A stretch of 64,000 nucleotides of DNA, taken from Duganella sp. CF402. GTDB taxonomy: Bacteria > Pseudomonadota > Gammaproteobacteria > Burkholderiales > Burkholderiaceae_D. Below the pieces are notes generated by a model. It made no database searches and was not told the DNA's origin. It worked only from the letters and a program-made list of their open reading frames with translations. Numbering within the stretch: position 1 is the first letter of the stretch; the number at the start of each line of letters is the position of its first letter. The DNA lies in NCBI RefSeq assembly GCF_900109645.1, contig NZ_FOBG01000003.1, positions 186,001 through 250,000 on the forward strand. Direction: 5' to 3'. Below are positions 37,227 through 46,278 of this stretch, piece by piece. The position numbers and the translations under genes are program-made.

Positions 37227-37786
37227 CACTTGCGCGCCTTCCTGCAAAAGCAATCCGGCGCATGGTCGTCCACCATGCCGATGCCCTGCATGTAGGCATA
37301 AATAATCGTCGAGCCGACAAACTTGAATCCCAGCTTGGCCAGATCCTTGGAAATCCGGTCCGACAACTCCGTCTTGGCCGGACGCGCCTCCTTGCCGCGC
37401 ACCATCGGCTTGCCACCGACGTAGGACCACAGCAGCTTATCCAGACTGCTGCCGCTTTCCAACAACCGCAAATACGCCTGCGCATTGGTGATCGCCGCCG
37501 CCACCTTCAGGCGATTGCGCACGATGCCGGGATTGGCCAGCAGCTCCGAGACTTTTTCAGGACCATAGGCCGCGATCTTCTTCGCATCCCACTGGTCGAA
37601 CGCCGCGCGATAATTCTCGCGCTTGTTCAAAATAGTCTCCCAGCTCAGGCCCGCCTGCGCGCCCTCCAGATTCAGCATCTCGAACAAACGCCGCTCGTCG
37701 TGGCAAGGCACGCCCCACTCGGTGTCGTGATACTCGAGGTACAAAGGATTGGCCGGATTGGCCCAGCTGCAGCGCGTCTTTTCCAT
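37226..37786 (-). CDS. tag: DNA-3-methyladenine glycosylase I
   Basis: A 186-residue base-excision repair glycosylase removing 3-methyladenine. Family features are visible: RCSWANPANPLYLEYHDTEW at the N terminus (zinc-binding Cys6 and the substrate-pocket Trp/Glu), QAGLSWETILNKRENYR, and the C-terminal zinc ligands in MVDDHAPDCFCR. The length is normal for Tag. It overlaps mnmC by one base, and its start lies four bases from the end of the upstream GGDEF gene, so all three may share a transcript. Confidence 0.95.
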   Translation of the reverse strand: MEKTRCSWANPANPLYLEYHDTEWGVPCHDERRLFEMLNLEGAQAGLSWETILNKRENYRAAFDQWDAKKIAAYGPEKVSELLANPGIVRNRLKVAAAITNAQAYLRLLESGSSLDKLLWSYVGGKPMVRGKEARPAKTELSDRISKDLAKLGFKFVGSTIIYAYMQGIGMVDDHAPDCFCRKARK

Positions 37787-37790
37787 AGGA

Positions 37791-40628
37791 TTAACCGAGT
37801 TCCAGGTCGCTCGACAAACCGGTGCGGCGACGCTCGCCGCCCAGCACCAGCGGGCCGGTCAGGTTGGTAACCAGCCGCACCTCGCCCTCGGCGACGGCCG
37901 CGCCCAACTGCTGCATCAGGCGCGGGAACACGCCTTCGGCACGGGTGGACTCGGTGCTGTACAAAGCTGCCCACGCATTGCGGCCGGAGCGCTTGGCCAC
38001 GTACAAGCCCTGGTCGGCCAGCTCCACCACCTGCGACCATGACAGCAAACGCGGTTGCTCGGGCAGGAACGGGAAGCACGCAAAGCCGATCGAGCAGGTA
38101 CGCGACAAACGCCCGCCGTCCGGCAGTTCGAAATCGCGCTCGGCCACCGCGCGGCGCATGCGCTCCGCCACGCCGGCCGCTTCGTCGCGATGGGTGGCGC
38201 GCGCCAGCACCAGGAATTCCTCGCCGCCCCAGCGAATCACATAATCCGATTCGCGGAACACCTCGCGCAAGCGCTCCTGCATCTGCACCAGGATCGAGTC
38301 GCCGGCCGCGTGGCCATAGCGGTCGTTCACTTCCTTGAAGTGGTCCAGGTCGACCATGAAGAACACCAGGTCCTTCGGCACCGTCAGGTCGCACTCGGTC
38401 AGTTCGCGGTGGATGCCGGCCTCGTAGCCGCGCAAGCTCATGGCCACATCGGCGTCGACGTTCTGCAGGAAGAAGCGTCGGTTGCGCAAGCCGGTCAGCT
38501 GGTCGGTCAGGCTGACTTCTTCCAGCGCCTTGTAGGCCTGTTCCAGCTCGAGGTTTTTTTCCAGCAGCTGCGCCTGCGTCGCCGCCACCTGCTGGTAGGC
38601 GCGCGCGTTATCCAGCGCGATGGCGCCGTAGGCGCACAGCGTACGGAAGATCAGGCGTTCGCGCTCGCCGTATGAATGCGCCTGCAACGACTGCACCGTC
38701 ATCGCACCGAGCACGCGATCGCCCACGCGCAGCGGCGCAAACAGCAAGCTCAGTGTCGGCAAGGTGCCGGGGATCAGGTGCGGTGTCACGCCTTGTTCAT
38801 CAAGCTCGATCAGGATCTCGCGCCGCTCGCGCACGCAGCGCGCCGAGTTGGCGCTCGGCGACGACAGCGGCACGCGAATCGCCGGCAGCGGCTTGCCCGC
38901 TTCGATGCCGAAAGTGCATACCAGCGTTTCGCCGTCCGGCTCCAGCAGGAAGATCGAGAAGTGGGTGGCGTCGAGCAGGCCGTGCACGTGCCGGTCCAGC
39001 GCGCGGAACACCGCCGCCGCGTCGAGGTGCGCGGTGATCTCCTGGCCGATGGCGCTCAAGTGCTCCAGCGTGGCGCTGGTCTGTTGCAGCACCTCGGCGC
39101 GCTGCGCCTCGGCGGCGGCCAGCTGGCGATGGTGCTCGCCCTCGGTCTGTGCGCGCTCGGTCTGGTACTGCACCTGCATCGCGATGGCGCGGCTGGTGGC
39201 TTCCTTGCTGTGGGTCTGGTCGCGCGCGGCGTTGGCCTGCAGCGAGATGTTGTAGGCGCGTTCATAGTCGCCGATGGCGGCATACTCGCGCGCCGCCGCG
39301 TCGAGCAGCGTGCCGGGCACGGTGTAGCCCTCGATGGTGGCGGCGATTTCCAGCGCCAGCTGCAGGTAGTGCAGCACCGCGTTGGGCGCCATCATCAGTT
39401 CGGGGCCGGGCAGCTTGTGGCGCGTGTGAATGTCGGCCAGCACGTTCAGTGCGGCGATCTGCGACGAGGCGTCGCCGTGGTCGCGCGCCAGCGCCAGCGC
39501 GGCTTGCGCGGCGGCCAGCGCATCCTCGGGCCGCGCCAGGTGCGACAGCGCGTGCGCCTGGCCGCGCCGCGCGCTGCTCTGGAAATCGTTCTGGCACAGG
39601 GCGTCGCCGCGCGCGGCCAGGCGGGTGAAGCTGTCCAGCGCCGCCGCGTGGTTGCCGAGGTCCAGCGCCAGGTCGCCCTGGTATTCCAGCGCCACCGCGT
39701 AGGCGCGCGAGCCGGACAGCGGCGACAAGGTCGCCAGCGCTTCGCGCAACAGGCTTTGCGCGGCGTCGCGCTGGCCCAGCTGGCGCAGGGTTTCGGCGGT
39801 CTGCATCAGACACATGCCGATGCTGAGCGGCCAACCGGTCGGTCGTGCCAGATCCAGCCCGCGCTGCATCCAGTCCAGCGCCGCCTCGTGCGCATTGAGG
39901 CTGGTGAAGCCGTTGCCGATGTTGGTGGCGACGATGATGGCGCGGCGGATCTGGCCGGTGGCCAGCGCCGTCTCAAAACTCAGCATCAGGTGGCCGATGG
40001 CGCGGCCGTACTCGCTGCGCTGGAAGGCGCAGGTGCCGAAGAAGTCGCTGATCCAGCCGGCCGCGATGGCCGGCACGCCGCTCAGGTCGGTGCCGAAGCG
40101 GCCGTTCCAGCGCTGCTGCGCGGCTTGCCAGTCGCCGAAGGCGTCGCAGATGCCGGAAGCGGCGTCGATCACGTCGATGCGCAACGGATCCTGCGCCAGG
40201 CGGGCGGCGGCGGCCGCTTCGCGCAGCCAGTTGTCGCCTTCGGCGCTGACGCCGCGATCGCTGGCCACCCAGGCCATCGTCCAGCAGGCGTCGGCGCGGC
40301 AGGCGGCGGCCTGGTCCGGCAGCGCCGGCGCGGCCTGCGCGCACAGCTGCAGCGCTTGTTCGAGGTGGTAGTGGGCGGTGTCGAGTTCGCCGCGCAGCCA
40401 TTGCTGTTCGGCGGCGACCAGCAGCAGGCGGGCGCGTTGCACGGTGGCTTCGGCGGGCGGCAGCAGGTCCAGCAGCGAGTTGGCCTCGGCGGAGCATTGC
40501 AAGGCGCGCGCGGGATCGCGCTGGCGCAAATGCCAGGCGAGCGCGGACAGCAGCCGCAGCCGCTCCACGCCTTGCTTTTCTTGCAAAATTGTATCCCAGT
40601 GCGCCAACTCTTCGTCGAGCGCAAACAT
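37791..40628 (-). CDS. TPR-GAF-GGDEF diguanylate cyclase
   Basis: A cytoplasmic protein of about 945 residues. The N-terminal 500 residues are TPR-like helical repeats rich in Ala/Leu/Gln. A coiled coil (about 470-530), a GAF domain (about 540-690), another coiled coil, and a GGDEF domain follow (about 725-905, active site RWGGEEF, I-site RESD five residues earlier), so it should make c-di-GMP with product inhibition. A roughly 45-residue tail ends in SSDLELG. The start is uncertain: an AGGAAAG site favours the TTG (40637) or GTG (40634) codons just upstream of the ATG at 40628. It probably leads a transcript into tag and mnmC. Confidence 0.9.
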   Translation of the reverse strand: MFALDEELAHWDTILQEKQGVERLRLLSALAWHLRQRDPARALQCSAEANSLLDLLPPAEATVQRARLLLVAAEQQWLRGELDTAHYHLEQALQLCAQAAPALPDQAAACRADACWTMAWVASDRGVSAEGDNWLREAAAAARLAQDPLRIDVIDAASGICDAFGDWQAAQQRWNGRFGTDLSGVPAIAAGWISDFFGTCAFQRSEYGRAIGHLMLSFETALATGQIRRAIIVATNIGNGFTSLNAHEAALDWMQRGLDLARPTGWPLSIGMCLMQTAETLRQLGQRDAAQSLLREALATLSPLSGSRAYAVALEYQGDLALDLGNHAAALDSFTRLAARGDALCQNDFQSSARRGQAHALSHLARPEDALAAAQAALALARDHGDASSQIAALNVLADIHTRHKLPGPELMMAPNAVLHYLQLALEIAATIEGYTVPGTLLDAAAREYAAIGDYERAYNISLQANAARDQTHSKEATSRAIAMQVQYQTERAQTEGEHHRQLAAAEAQRAEVLQQTSATLEHLSAIGQEITAHLDAAAVFRALDRHVHGLLDATHFSIFLLEPDGETLVCTFGIEAGKPLPAIRVPLSSPSANSARCVRERREILIELDEQGVTPHLIPGTLPTLSLLFAPLRVGDRVLGAMTVQSLQAHSYGERERLIFRTLCAYGAIALDNARAYQQVAATQAQLLEKNLELEQAYKALEEVSLTDQLTGLRNRRFFLQNVDADVAMSLRGYEAGIHRELTECDLTVPKDLVFFMVDLDHFKEVNDRYGHAAGDSILVQMQERLREVFRESDYVIRWGGEEFLVLARATHRDEAAGVAERMRRAVAERDFELPDGGRLSRTCSIGFACFPFLPEQPRLLSWSQVVELADQGLYVAKRSGRNAWAALYSTESTRAEGVFPRLMQQLGAAVAEGEVRLVTNLTGPLVLGGERRRTGLSSDLELG

Positions 40629-40796
40629 GTCCACCAAGTGACTTTCCTCTACTGTGTCGCCGCAGCGCGCCGCTGCGCTGATACCGCATTATTCCACAGT
40701 TTGCAGGCGGTCCCGCAGCGCCCCGATAAGTCCCTGATAGTAAAGCGTTTTTAGTTCCAGGTGGAAACTACCTTGATGGAAGCGACACCGTTTCCG

Positions 40797-40834
40797 AACA
40801 AAAAACGGCGCCGGCGTTGCGCGCCGGCGCCGTG
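40797..40834 (-). terminator. Rho-independent terminator after the HxlR gene
   Basis: A perfect 11-bp GC stem (CGGCGCCGGCG / CGCCGGCGCCG, loop of five bases), followed on the minus strand by TTTTTTG. It lies about 20 bases after the HxlR stop. Confidence 0.8.
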
Positions 40835-40853
40835 CCGCCCTGCTGGGCGCCGC

Positions 40854-41351
40854 TTAAACGCTGGCTGGCTGCTTGATCTGGATCAGGCGCGAACGCATGC
40901 CTTCGGTGGCGGCCGGGCCCGGCGCGAACATATAGTCCTCGTCGTTGATGGCCAGGCCGCTGTTGGCGTCGACCAGCACCTGGTCGGCCGGCTTGCCGGT
41001 TTCGCGGCTCACCACCAGCAGGCTGGCCCCTTCCGGCGCCAGGTGGTCATTGCCCCAGGCCACGAAGGCCAGCAGCACCGGCTTGAAGTCGCGACCGGCC
41101 TTGGTCAGCACATATTCATAGCGCGGCGGCCGCGCGCTGTACTGGCGGCGCTCCATCAGCCCGCCCTCCACCAGCCCGGCCAGGCGGCGGGTCAGCATAT
41201 TCGGGGCGATCTTCAGGCTCTTCTCGAATTCGTCAAAGCGCGTCAGGCCATAGAAGGCGTCACGCAGGATCAGGATACTCCACCACTCGCCCACCTTGCC
41301 CAGGCTGCGGGCGATCGGGCACGGCATGCTGCCAAAGTCGGTATGTTTCAT
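40854..41351 (-). CDS. HxlR-family transcriptional regulator
   Basis: A 165-residue winged-helix regulator. The HxlR signature is present: a Cys in SMPCPIARSLGKVGEWWSIL (about residues 10-28), a recognition helix region (RFDEFEKSLKIAPNMLTRRL), and the wing (MERRQYSARPPRYEYVLT). A C-terminal extension of about 55 residues follows. Members often sense redox or electrophiles through that Cys. The ATG at 41351 has GGAAGGAG upstream. A palindrome 25 bases before the start suggests self-repression. The usual divergent oxidoreductase target is absent: the next gene rightward is a pilin-like protein about 390 bases away. Confidence 0.9.
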   Translation of the reverse strand: MKHTDFGSMPCPIARSLGKVGEWWSILILRDAFYGLTRFDEFEKSLKIAPNMLTRRLAGLVEGGLMERRQYSARPPRYEYVLTKAGRDFKPVLLAFVAWGNDHLAPEGASLLVVSRETGKPADQVLVDANSGLAINDEDYMFAPGPAATEGMRSRLIQIKQPASV

Positions 41352-41375
41352 TTGCGGCTCCTTCCTCAAGAGTGA

Positions 41376-41394
41376 CTTGCATGTTTAATGCAAG
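41376..41394 (-). promoter_or_regulatory. Probable HxlR operator
   Basis: An inverted repeat CTTGCAT-GTTTA-ATGCAAG, 25-43 bases before the HxlR start codon. Its position and symmetry fit an autoregulatory operator for the winged-helix dimer (inference). Confidence 0.55.
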
Positions 41395-41738
41395 AAAGTG
41401 TGACTTTTTTAGGTGATGCGACAACGGTGACAATGTGTGTATTTTCCAGCGCCAATTTCATCTCCTTTTTTGTCCTGTGCTTCGACCAATTTCTCCTATG
41501 AAAACCTCTGCCTGCGGCCGTTTTTCCATCCCCTAAAATAGGCCAAAAAACCACATCAAAAACTCTCCAAAAACCACGCTATTTCCACACGTCAATTTCT
41601 ATGTAAAATGTGAACATTCGCGAGAATGTTCTCTCAGGATAAAATTCTTCCTGTAGATTAACTTTCGCGGCCTTGAGGGCCACCCGTTGTACGTGGCCAC
41701 CAAACAGAAGCTGCGCACCTCAAAAACGTGTGTGACAT
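41395..41738. other. AT-rich intergenic region between HxlR and pilin-like genes
   Basis: About 340 bases with no gene I would call. The short ORF at 41366-41554 on the minus strand lacks a ribosome-binding site and typical composition. The region is clearly more AT-rich than its surroundings, holds the palindrome at 41612-41631, and should contain divergent promoters for the HxlR gene and the 99-residue protein. Confidence 0.6.
41612..41631 (+). promoter_or_regulatory. Perfect palindrome upstream of the pilin-like gene
   Basis: GAACATTC-GCGA-GAATGTTC: 8-bp arms with a 4-base spacer, 108 bases before the ATG at 41739. It is a plausible operator for an unidentified dimeric regulator. A matching half site (TGAACATTCGCG) occurs at 48967-48978, upstream of another exported protein. 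Confidence 0.5.
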
Positions 41739-42038
41739 ATGAAAATCTTTACTAAAATCGTTGCGCTCACTCTGTTCAGCCTGCCGCTGCTGGCCAACGC
41801 CGCCGGCAAGACTGCCAGCGCGACCATGCAAGTGACGTTTGAAGTCAAGGAATCCTGCTCCGTCCAGACCACCCCGGCCGCCGACAAGAACGCCAAGGCC
41901 GCCCCGGCCGTCGCCTGCCAGCTGAACACCCCTTACCAAGCCCAACAAACCGCAGCCAGCAGCACCGCTGCCACCACCGCCACCCCCACCCGCAGCGAGA
42001 CCAAAGCCGCCGACGGCGTCTGGACCATCACCTTTTAA
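41739..42038 (+). CDS. Small exported protein resembling a truncated spore-coat-U pilin
   Basis: A 99-residue protein with a good signal peptide (MKIFTKIVALTLFSLPLLANA). The start of the mature part, ASATMQVTFEVKESCSVQ, resembles the first strand and first Cys of SCPU/Csu-type pilins. A second Cys appears at VACQLNTPY, then a Thr/Ala-rich low-complexity stretch, and an ending ADGVWTITF that resembles the last pilin strand. The central fold of a true subunit (about 150 residues) is missing. It converges on the CsuE-like gene, with three bases between stops. It could be a minor subunit, a periplasmic capping protein, or a degenerate pilin. Confidence 0.7.
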   Translation: MKIFTKIVALTLFSLPLLANAAGKTASATMQVTFEVKESCSVQTTPAADKNAKAAPAVACQLNTPYQAQQTAASSTAATTATPTRSETKAADGVWTITF

Positions 42039-42041
42039 TCC

Positions 42042-43049
42042 CTAGAACTGCACGGTTGCCGTAATCGTGTCCTTGTAATCCCCCGGCGACGGCGTGGTTT
42101 GCGCCGGCACCCTGCCAAACACCGTCAGCGACGCGCTGTTGCCATCCCCCGTCCCCGTTACCACCACCGTGCCGCTGGTGCCGTCGCCCCAGGTGCTGCC
42201 GTCCAGCGTGTTCGACAGCTGGTAAGACACCAGCTCCGTGCCGCTCAGCTTTTTCATCTTGCGCGTGGTGCCGCTGGCGTTGCCGCCGTAGGACAGCAGA
42301 ATGCGATAGGCCGTGTTGACGCTGCATTTGATGCTCATATTGGAAGTCGATCGCACCGTGCTGCTCAGCAGCTTGGTGTCCGGGAAGGCGATGTTGCCGA
42401 CGCTGATATTGCAATCGTTGATGACCTTGCCACGCACCTGGAACGGAATCGCCGCCGTCGGCCCCAGCGTGCAGACCGCCGAGGGCAGTATGGTGAACAG
42501 GTACTGGACCAGCGCGCTGCCGCTGCCGAAATCCGAGGTCACGGTGAGGTCGGTGGCGCCGACGTTATTGGCCGCCAGCGTGGCGTCGGCGCTCAGCTTG
42601 CCGTAAATCGTGATCGCCTGCGTCAGGCTGCCGGTGCCGCCGCTCTTGACCATGTTGATGAGGATGGGCGTGGTCGAGGTGGTGGTGCCGGCCCAGCCGC
42701 CCCAGATTTTGGATGCCGCATAGCTGCTGTCGCTGTACAGGTTGTAGTTGACCTTGACCGCGCCGTTGGCCAGCTGGCGCGGATTGGTCACGGTGGCAGA
42801 AGAATTGCTGCCCGCCCCCAGGTACAGGCACACCGCTACGTTGGGCGCCAGCAGGGCGGTGGTGAACGCGGTCCAGGTGCAGGTCACGCTCCAGCTGGTG
42901 GAGGAGGTGAAGGCATCGCTGGCGGTGATGGTGCTGACGTTGGGGAACACGATATCGCTGGCGGTCAGGGTGCAGCTGTCGGCGCGCGCCTGCCCGCCCA
43001 GCAGCGCCAGCAACACGCCCAGCAGGATCAGCCAGCGGCGCGCCATCAT
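42042..43049 (-). CDS. CsuE-like tip adhesin, two SCPU domains
   Basis: A 335-residue exported protein with a signal peptide (WLILLGVLLALLGGQARA) and two spore-coat-U domains: residues about 23-180 (SCTLTASDIVFPNV) and about 190-335 (FQVRGKVINDCNISVGNIAF, ending ITATVQF). Two-domain SCPU proteins at the end of archaic chaperone-usher operons are tip adhesins such as CsuE. The start overlaps the usher stop by four bases (ATGA). Tip proteins of this class bind abiotic surfaces through exposed hydrophobic loops; that role is inferred from family and position. Confidence 0.88.
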   Translation of the reverse strand: MMARRWLILLGVLLALLGGQARADSCTLTASDIVFPNVSTITASDAFTSSTSWSVTCTWTAFTTALLAPNVAVCLYLGAGSNSSATVTNPRQLANGAVKVNYNLYSDSSYAASKIWGGWAGTTTSTTPILINMVKSGGTGSLTQAITIYGKLSADATLAANNVGATDLTVTSDFGSGSALVQYLFTILPSAVCTLGPTAAIPFQVRGKVINDCNISVGNIAFPDTKLLSSTVRSTSNMSIKCSVNTAYRILLSYGGNASGTTRKMKKLSGTELVSYQLSNTLDGSTWGDGTSGTVVVTGTGDGNSASLTVFGRVPAQTTPSPGDYKDTITATVQF

Positions 43050-45361
43050 TGGACTCCCTGGCAGCGGTAGGGGCCGATGGTCGGCATGGCGTTGCCCTTG
43101 ACCGGCGTGTAGCTGAAGGCGATCGCGCAGGGCTTGCCGTCCACCGTCAGGCGCAGGTGGTTGAGCGCTTCGAGGTGGTCGATGAAAGCCATGCCGTCGT
43201 AGCCGACCACGGTGCGGTGGCCGCTCTCGAGGTGCAGCACTTCGATGCCGGCGCCGAGCGGCTTGCCGTCGGCGTCGTGCAGGATCACGCTGGCCGCCTC
43301 GTAGGTCTCGACCGGGAAGCGCACCAGCACGCCGGACAGGCGGGCCGGCACCACGCCCTGCCCGGTGCTGGCAATGCGCGCGTCCAGCGGCAGGTTGCTG
43401 GGGTCGATGCCGATCTGGTTGATGAAATAGGGATTCAGGTTGGGCACCAGCATGTAGCCGGCGCCGGAAGTCTTGCCGATCACCTGGTTTTCCTGCAGCA
43501 CCGGCACCCCGCCCACGCCTTCGGTGGACACCAGCGCGAAGCCGGCGCCGACCTGGCGCGCCGCGTGCACGCCGCCATCCATCAGCACCAGCGCACCGGC
43601 CACATCGACCGAGCTGCTGCGCTGGCCATTGTTTTCCTGCATGCGCGCACTGACCTGGCCGTAGTTGCCGAGGTACAGGCCCTGCGCCTGGTACTGGGTG
43701 GCGCCGTTGCTGTTGACCGCTTGCAGGCCCCAGCCAAAACCGCCGCCGTAGTCGGCCGAACGCGTCAGCGTGGTGGTGGTGCTGCGCGCCTCGTTCTGGC
43801 GGCTGCGGCTGACCGTGGCCGAGATGCGCTCGCCCAGCGTGCCGCTAATGCTGAAGAACACGCCGCGCGCCTTGGGGTCGAGCATGTCGCGGAAAGCGCT
43901 GACGCTGACGAACAGGCTGCGGCCCAGCGTGGCCGAGTACGACAGCGCCTGCACCTTGGCCGGCGGCACCAGCGGCGAACGCAGGCTGATGGCGCTGAAG
44001 CCCAGGCCCTGGCCGGCGCCCAGCGACAGGTTGAAATTAATGCGGTCGCTGGCGCGCACGCCGGCGCCGCCTTCCAGCGTGCCAAGGTCGCTGTAGCCGG
44101 CGCTGGCGCGCTGCGATTGCAGATCCACGCTGAAGCGCGGGCTCAGGTACTGGTAGCCCAACGTGGCTTGCGCGCCGCGCCGCGCGCCATCCTCGCCGCC
44201 GCCGCTGGCCGCCGCCGACGCGCTGACCACGCCGCCCTGCCCCAGCCGCCACAACATGCCGGCGCCGCCGTTGAGCACGCCGCTACCGCCTTCGGCGTGC
44301 GCTTCCAGCGTCAGGCTGTCGCTGAGGCCGCGCCGCAGCGAGGCGCTGGCGGCCGGCGTGCGCGCATAGCCGAACGAGTCGGTGGTGTAGCGGCGGCGCA
44401 GCACGCCCAGCTCCAGCGAATAATCGGTCAGGCCTTCGGCCAGCATGCGGGTGTCGACGTACAGCGGCAAGGTGGTGCTGACCGCGCGGCCGGCGGCGTC
44501 GCGCGTGACCAGCGTGGCCTGGCCGGCGCCGTTGATGCCGGCTACCTGGTTGATGATGAAGGGACCGGACGGCACCGCCGTCTCCACTTGCCGCACGCCG
44601 TTGAGGTACAGCGTGACCGCGCTCGGCACCACCGCCGAACCACCCAGCGCGGCGGCCGGGAAGGTCAGCAGGTCGGGCCGCAGGTCGAAGCTGCGCTTCC
44701 ACTGCACGCCGCCCATGCGCAGCGAACGCGACCATGTGAGCGAGGAGGAAATGAAGTCGCCTACGGTCCAGGTTTCCAGCGTGTCGGGATCGGCGTGCAC
44801 CCAGGCCGTATCGAAGCGCACGTACTGGCGCAGCTGGCTGCTGATGTTGACGATGCCGGTGTTGGTCAGCACGCCGCTGCCGTTGAAGTAGCGCAGCTCG
44901 TTGCTGATGGAACTGCTGCGATTCTTGCCCAGCACGCTGAAGGCATCATAGTTGAGCACCGCGCCCGGCGTCACTGTGGCCGCGCCGGGCTTGCGCACGG
45001 TGCGGCCGGACAGCATGACCGGCGCCCGCAGCGCGTCGTCGACCCGCAGCGCAATGGTCTGGCGCGCCTGATCGTAGCTGTAGCTCAGGCCCTTGACCTG
45101 ATCGAGGTCGAACTCCTGCGTTGCCTCCACGCCGAACAGCTTGGGATCGAGCTCGAGATCGCGCAAATTCTGCACGCTGCTGCGTAAGCCCGAGGTCTTG
45201 CCCCGGGTGAAGCGCAGTATCAGGCCGGTCTGTTCGCCGTTCAAGATTACCTCCAGAAAAAGCTCTTCTTCCTGCGGTGGCGGCGACGGCGGCGTCTGCG
45301 CCAGCACACCCGCCATGACCAGCCAGGTCCAGATGCACACCCAGAGCCAGCGCCGCCCCAT
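43046..45361 (-). CDS. Csu-type fimbrial usher
   Basis: A 771-residue outer-membrane usher of the archaic (sigma) chaperone-usher class. It has a signal peptide (ending AGVLA), an N-terminal chaperone-binding domain (about residues 30-130: ELFLEVILNGEQTGLILRF), a 24-strand barrel with a plug region near VVPSAVTLYLNGVRQ, and C-terminal domains ending near VKGNAMPTIGPYRCQ. It threads pilus subunits through the outer membrane. It sits six bases after the chaperone stop and overlaps the tip-adhesin gene, so the three form one operon. Confidence 0.92.
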   Translation of the reverse strand: MGRRWLWVCIWTWLVMAGVLAQTPPSPPPQEEELFLEVILNGEQTGLILRFTRGKTSGLRSSVQNLRDLELDPKLFGVEATQEFDLDQVKGLSYSYDQARQTIALRVDDALRAPVMLSGRTVRKPGAATVTPGAVLNYDAFSVLGKNRSSSISNELRYFNGSGVLTNTGIVNISSQLRQYVRFDTAWVHADPDTLETWTVGDFISSSLTWSRSLRMGGVQWKRSFDLRPDLLTFPAAALGGSAVVPSAVTLYLNGVRQVETAVPSGPFIINQVAGINGAGQATLVTRDAAGRAVSTTLPLYVDTRMLAEGLTDYSLELGVLRRRYTTDSFGYARTPAASASLRRGLSDSLTLEAHAEGGSGVLNGGAGMLWRLGQGGVVSASAAASGGGEDGARRGAQATLGYQYLSPRFSVDLQSQRASAGYSDLGTLEGGAGVRASDRINFNLSLGAGQGLGFSAISLRSPLVPPAKVQALSYSATLGRSLFVSVSAFRDMLDPKARGVFFSISGTLGERISATVSRSRQNEARSTTTTLTRSADYGGGFGWGLQAVNSNGATQYQAQGLYLGNYGQVSARMQENNGQRSSSVDVAGALVLMDGGVHAARQVGAGFALVSTEGVGGVPVLQENQVIGKTSGAGYMLVPNLNPYFINQIGIDPSNLPLDARIASTGQGVVPARLSGVLVRFPVETYEAASVILHDADGKPLGAGIEVLHLESGHRTVVGYDGMAFIDHLEALNHLRLTVDGKPCAIAFSYTPVKGNAMPTIGPYRCQGVQ

Positions 45362-45367
45362 GCCGGG

Positions 45368-46096
45368 CTATTCCACCCTGGCTACGGTATTGGCGCTCAA
45401 AGGCCGGGTATTGATGTTGGCCTTCACCGCCAACGTCCCGTTCAGATCGGCTTCGCCCGGCGTCGGCAGGCGCCATTCACGCGTGCGGCCCGCCAGCACA
45501 TAGCCGAACAAGCCAGGCGCAATCACGAACTGCTGGCCGGCGGCGTTGCTCAGTTCCAGCGCGCCGATCTGTGCGCGCTGGGTGCCGCTGTTGCGGACCC
45601 GCAACGTCCAACTGCCCTCTTTCTTAAACACCGACCACGCCAGCACCGGCGTCGCGCGGTCGTCGGCCGGCAGCACGAACAGCGGCACCGAATAACGCAG
45701 CCGGATGTCGACGCCGCTGGCTGGGCCGTTCCCGTCCTTGGGGATCTCATCGATCAGGATGCGGTAGCACAACTCGCTCGACGGCAATTGCTCGCTGCGC
45801 CGCACCAGGCGGATGGTCTGGCTGGCTTTGGGCGCGATCTGGATGATGGGCGGGCTGGCCACCACTTCCTGGGTGGGGGTCAGCACGTCGTCGCCCTCCT
45901 TCTGTTCCCACAGATAGACACGCACCTGGCCGTACACCGGCGCCTCGCCCAGATTCTGCAAATTGATGCCGCTGGCGCCCTGGCCGGCGCGCAAGTTGAT
46001 CATCACCGGCGAAATCTGCAAATTGGCGGCCGCCACCGGCCACGCCAGCAACGGCGCCGTAATTAGCCCAGAGACCCATGCGCGCAAGCCCGTCAT
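45368..46096 (-). CDS. Csu-type periplasmic fimbrial chaperone
   Basis: A 242-residue periplasmic chaperone. It has a signal peptide (ending AWPVAA) and two immunoglobulin-like domains. The subunit-binding G1 region is near PSSELCYRILIDEIP, with the preceding SQTIRLVRRS segment carrying the conserved Arg. It caps pilin subunits by donor-strand complementation and delivers them to the usher. The ATG at 46096 has GGAGG four bases upstream. It is first in the operon: no major pilin gene precedes it, and the divergent REC-AraC gene begins 182 bases away. Confidence 0.9.
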   Translation of the reverse strand: MTGLRAWVSGLITAPLLAWPVAAANLQISPVMINLRAGQGASGINLQNLGEAPVYGQVRVYLWEQKEGDDVLTPTQEVVASPPIIQIAPKASQTIRLVRRSEQLPSSELCYRILIDEIPKDGNGPASGVDIRLRYSVPLFVLPADDRATPVLAWSVFKKEGSWTLRVRNSGTQRAQIGALELSNAAGQQFVIAPGLFGYVLAGRTREWRLPTPGEADLNGTLAVKANINTRPLSANTVARVE

Positions 46097-46278
46097 CCCC
46101 CCTCCGACATTGCCTTCTCTCAACACTCAATTCCATTATTAATGATTTAAAAAAATCATGCTTTTGGCGGAAGCGACAACTATTTTGCAAGCGTAGAAAA
46201 CTATCAAAAATATTCAAAAGATAGGCATAATACGCAACACGGAGTGATAAAAATTTATCAACCAACTGGTGGGTTTCC

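Noticed and set aside
37227..37430. N-terminal extension of MnmC by 68 residues
   Set aside because: It lies inside tag in another frame and has no methyltransferase features; the TGATG junction marks the true start.
41366..41554. A 62-codon frame upstream of the HxlR gene
   Set aside because: There is no ribosome-binding site, it overlaps the likely operator, and its composition resembles untranslated AT-rich DNA.
43049..45187. A 712-codon open frame opposite the usher
   Set aside because: The composition (His/Arg/Ala/Val runs) is typical of a shadow frame, and the usher on the other strand is certain.
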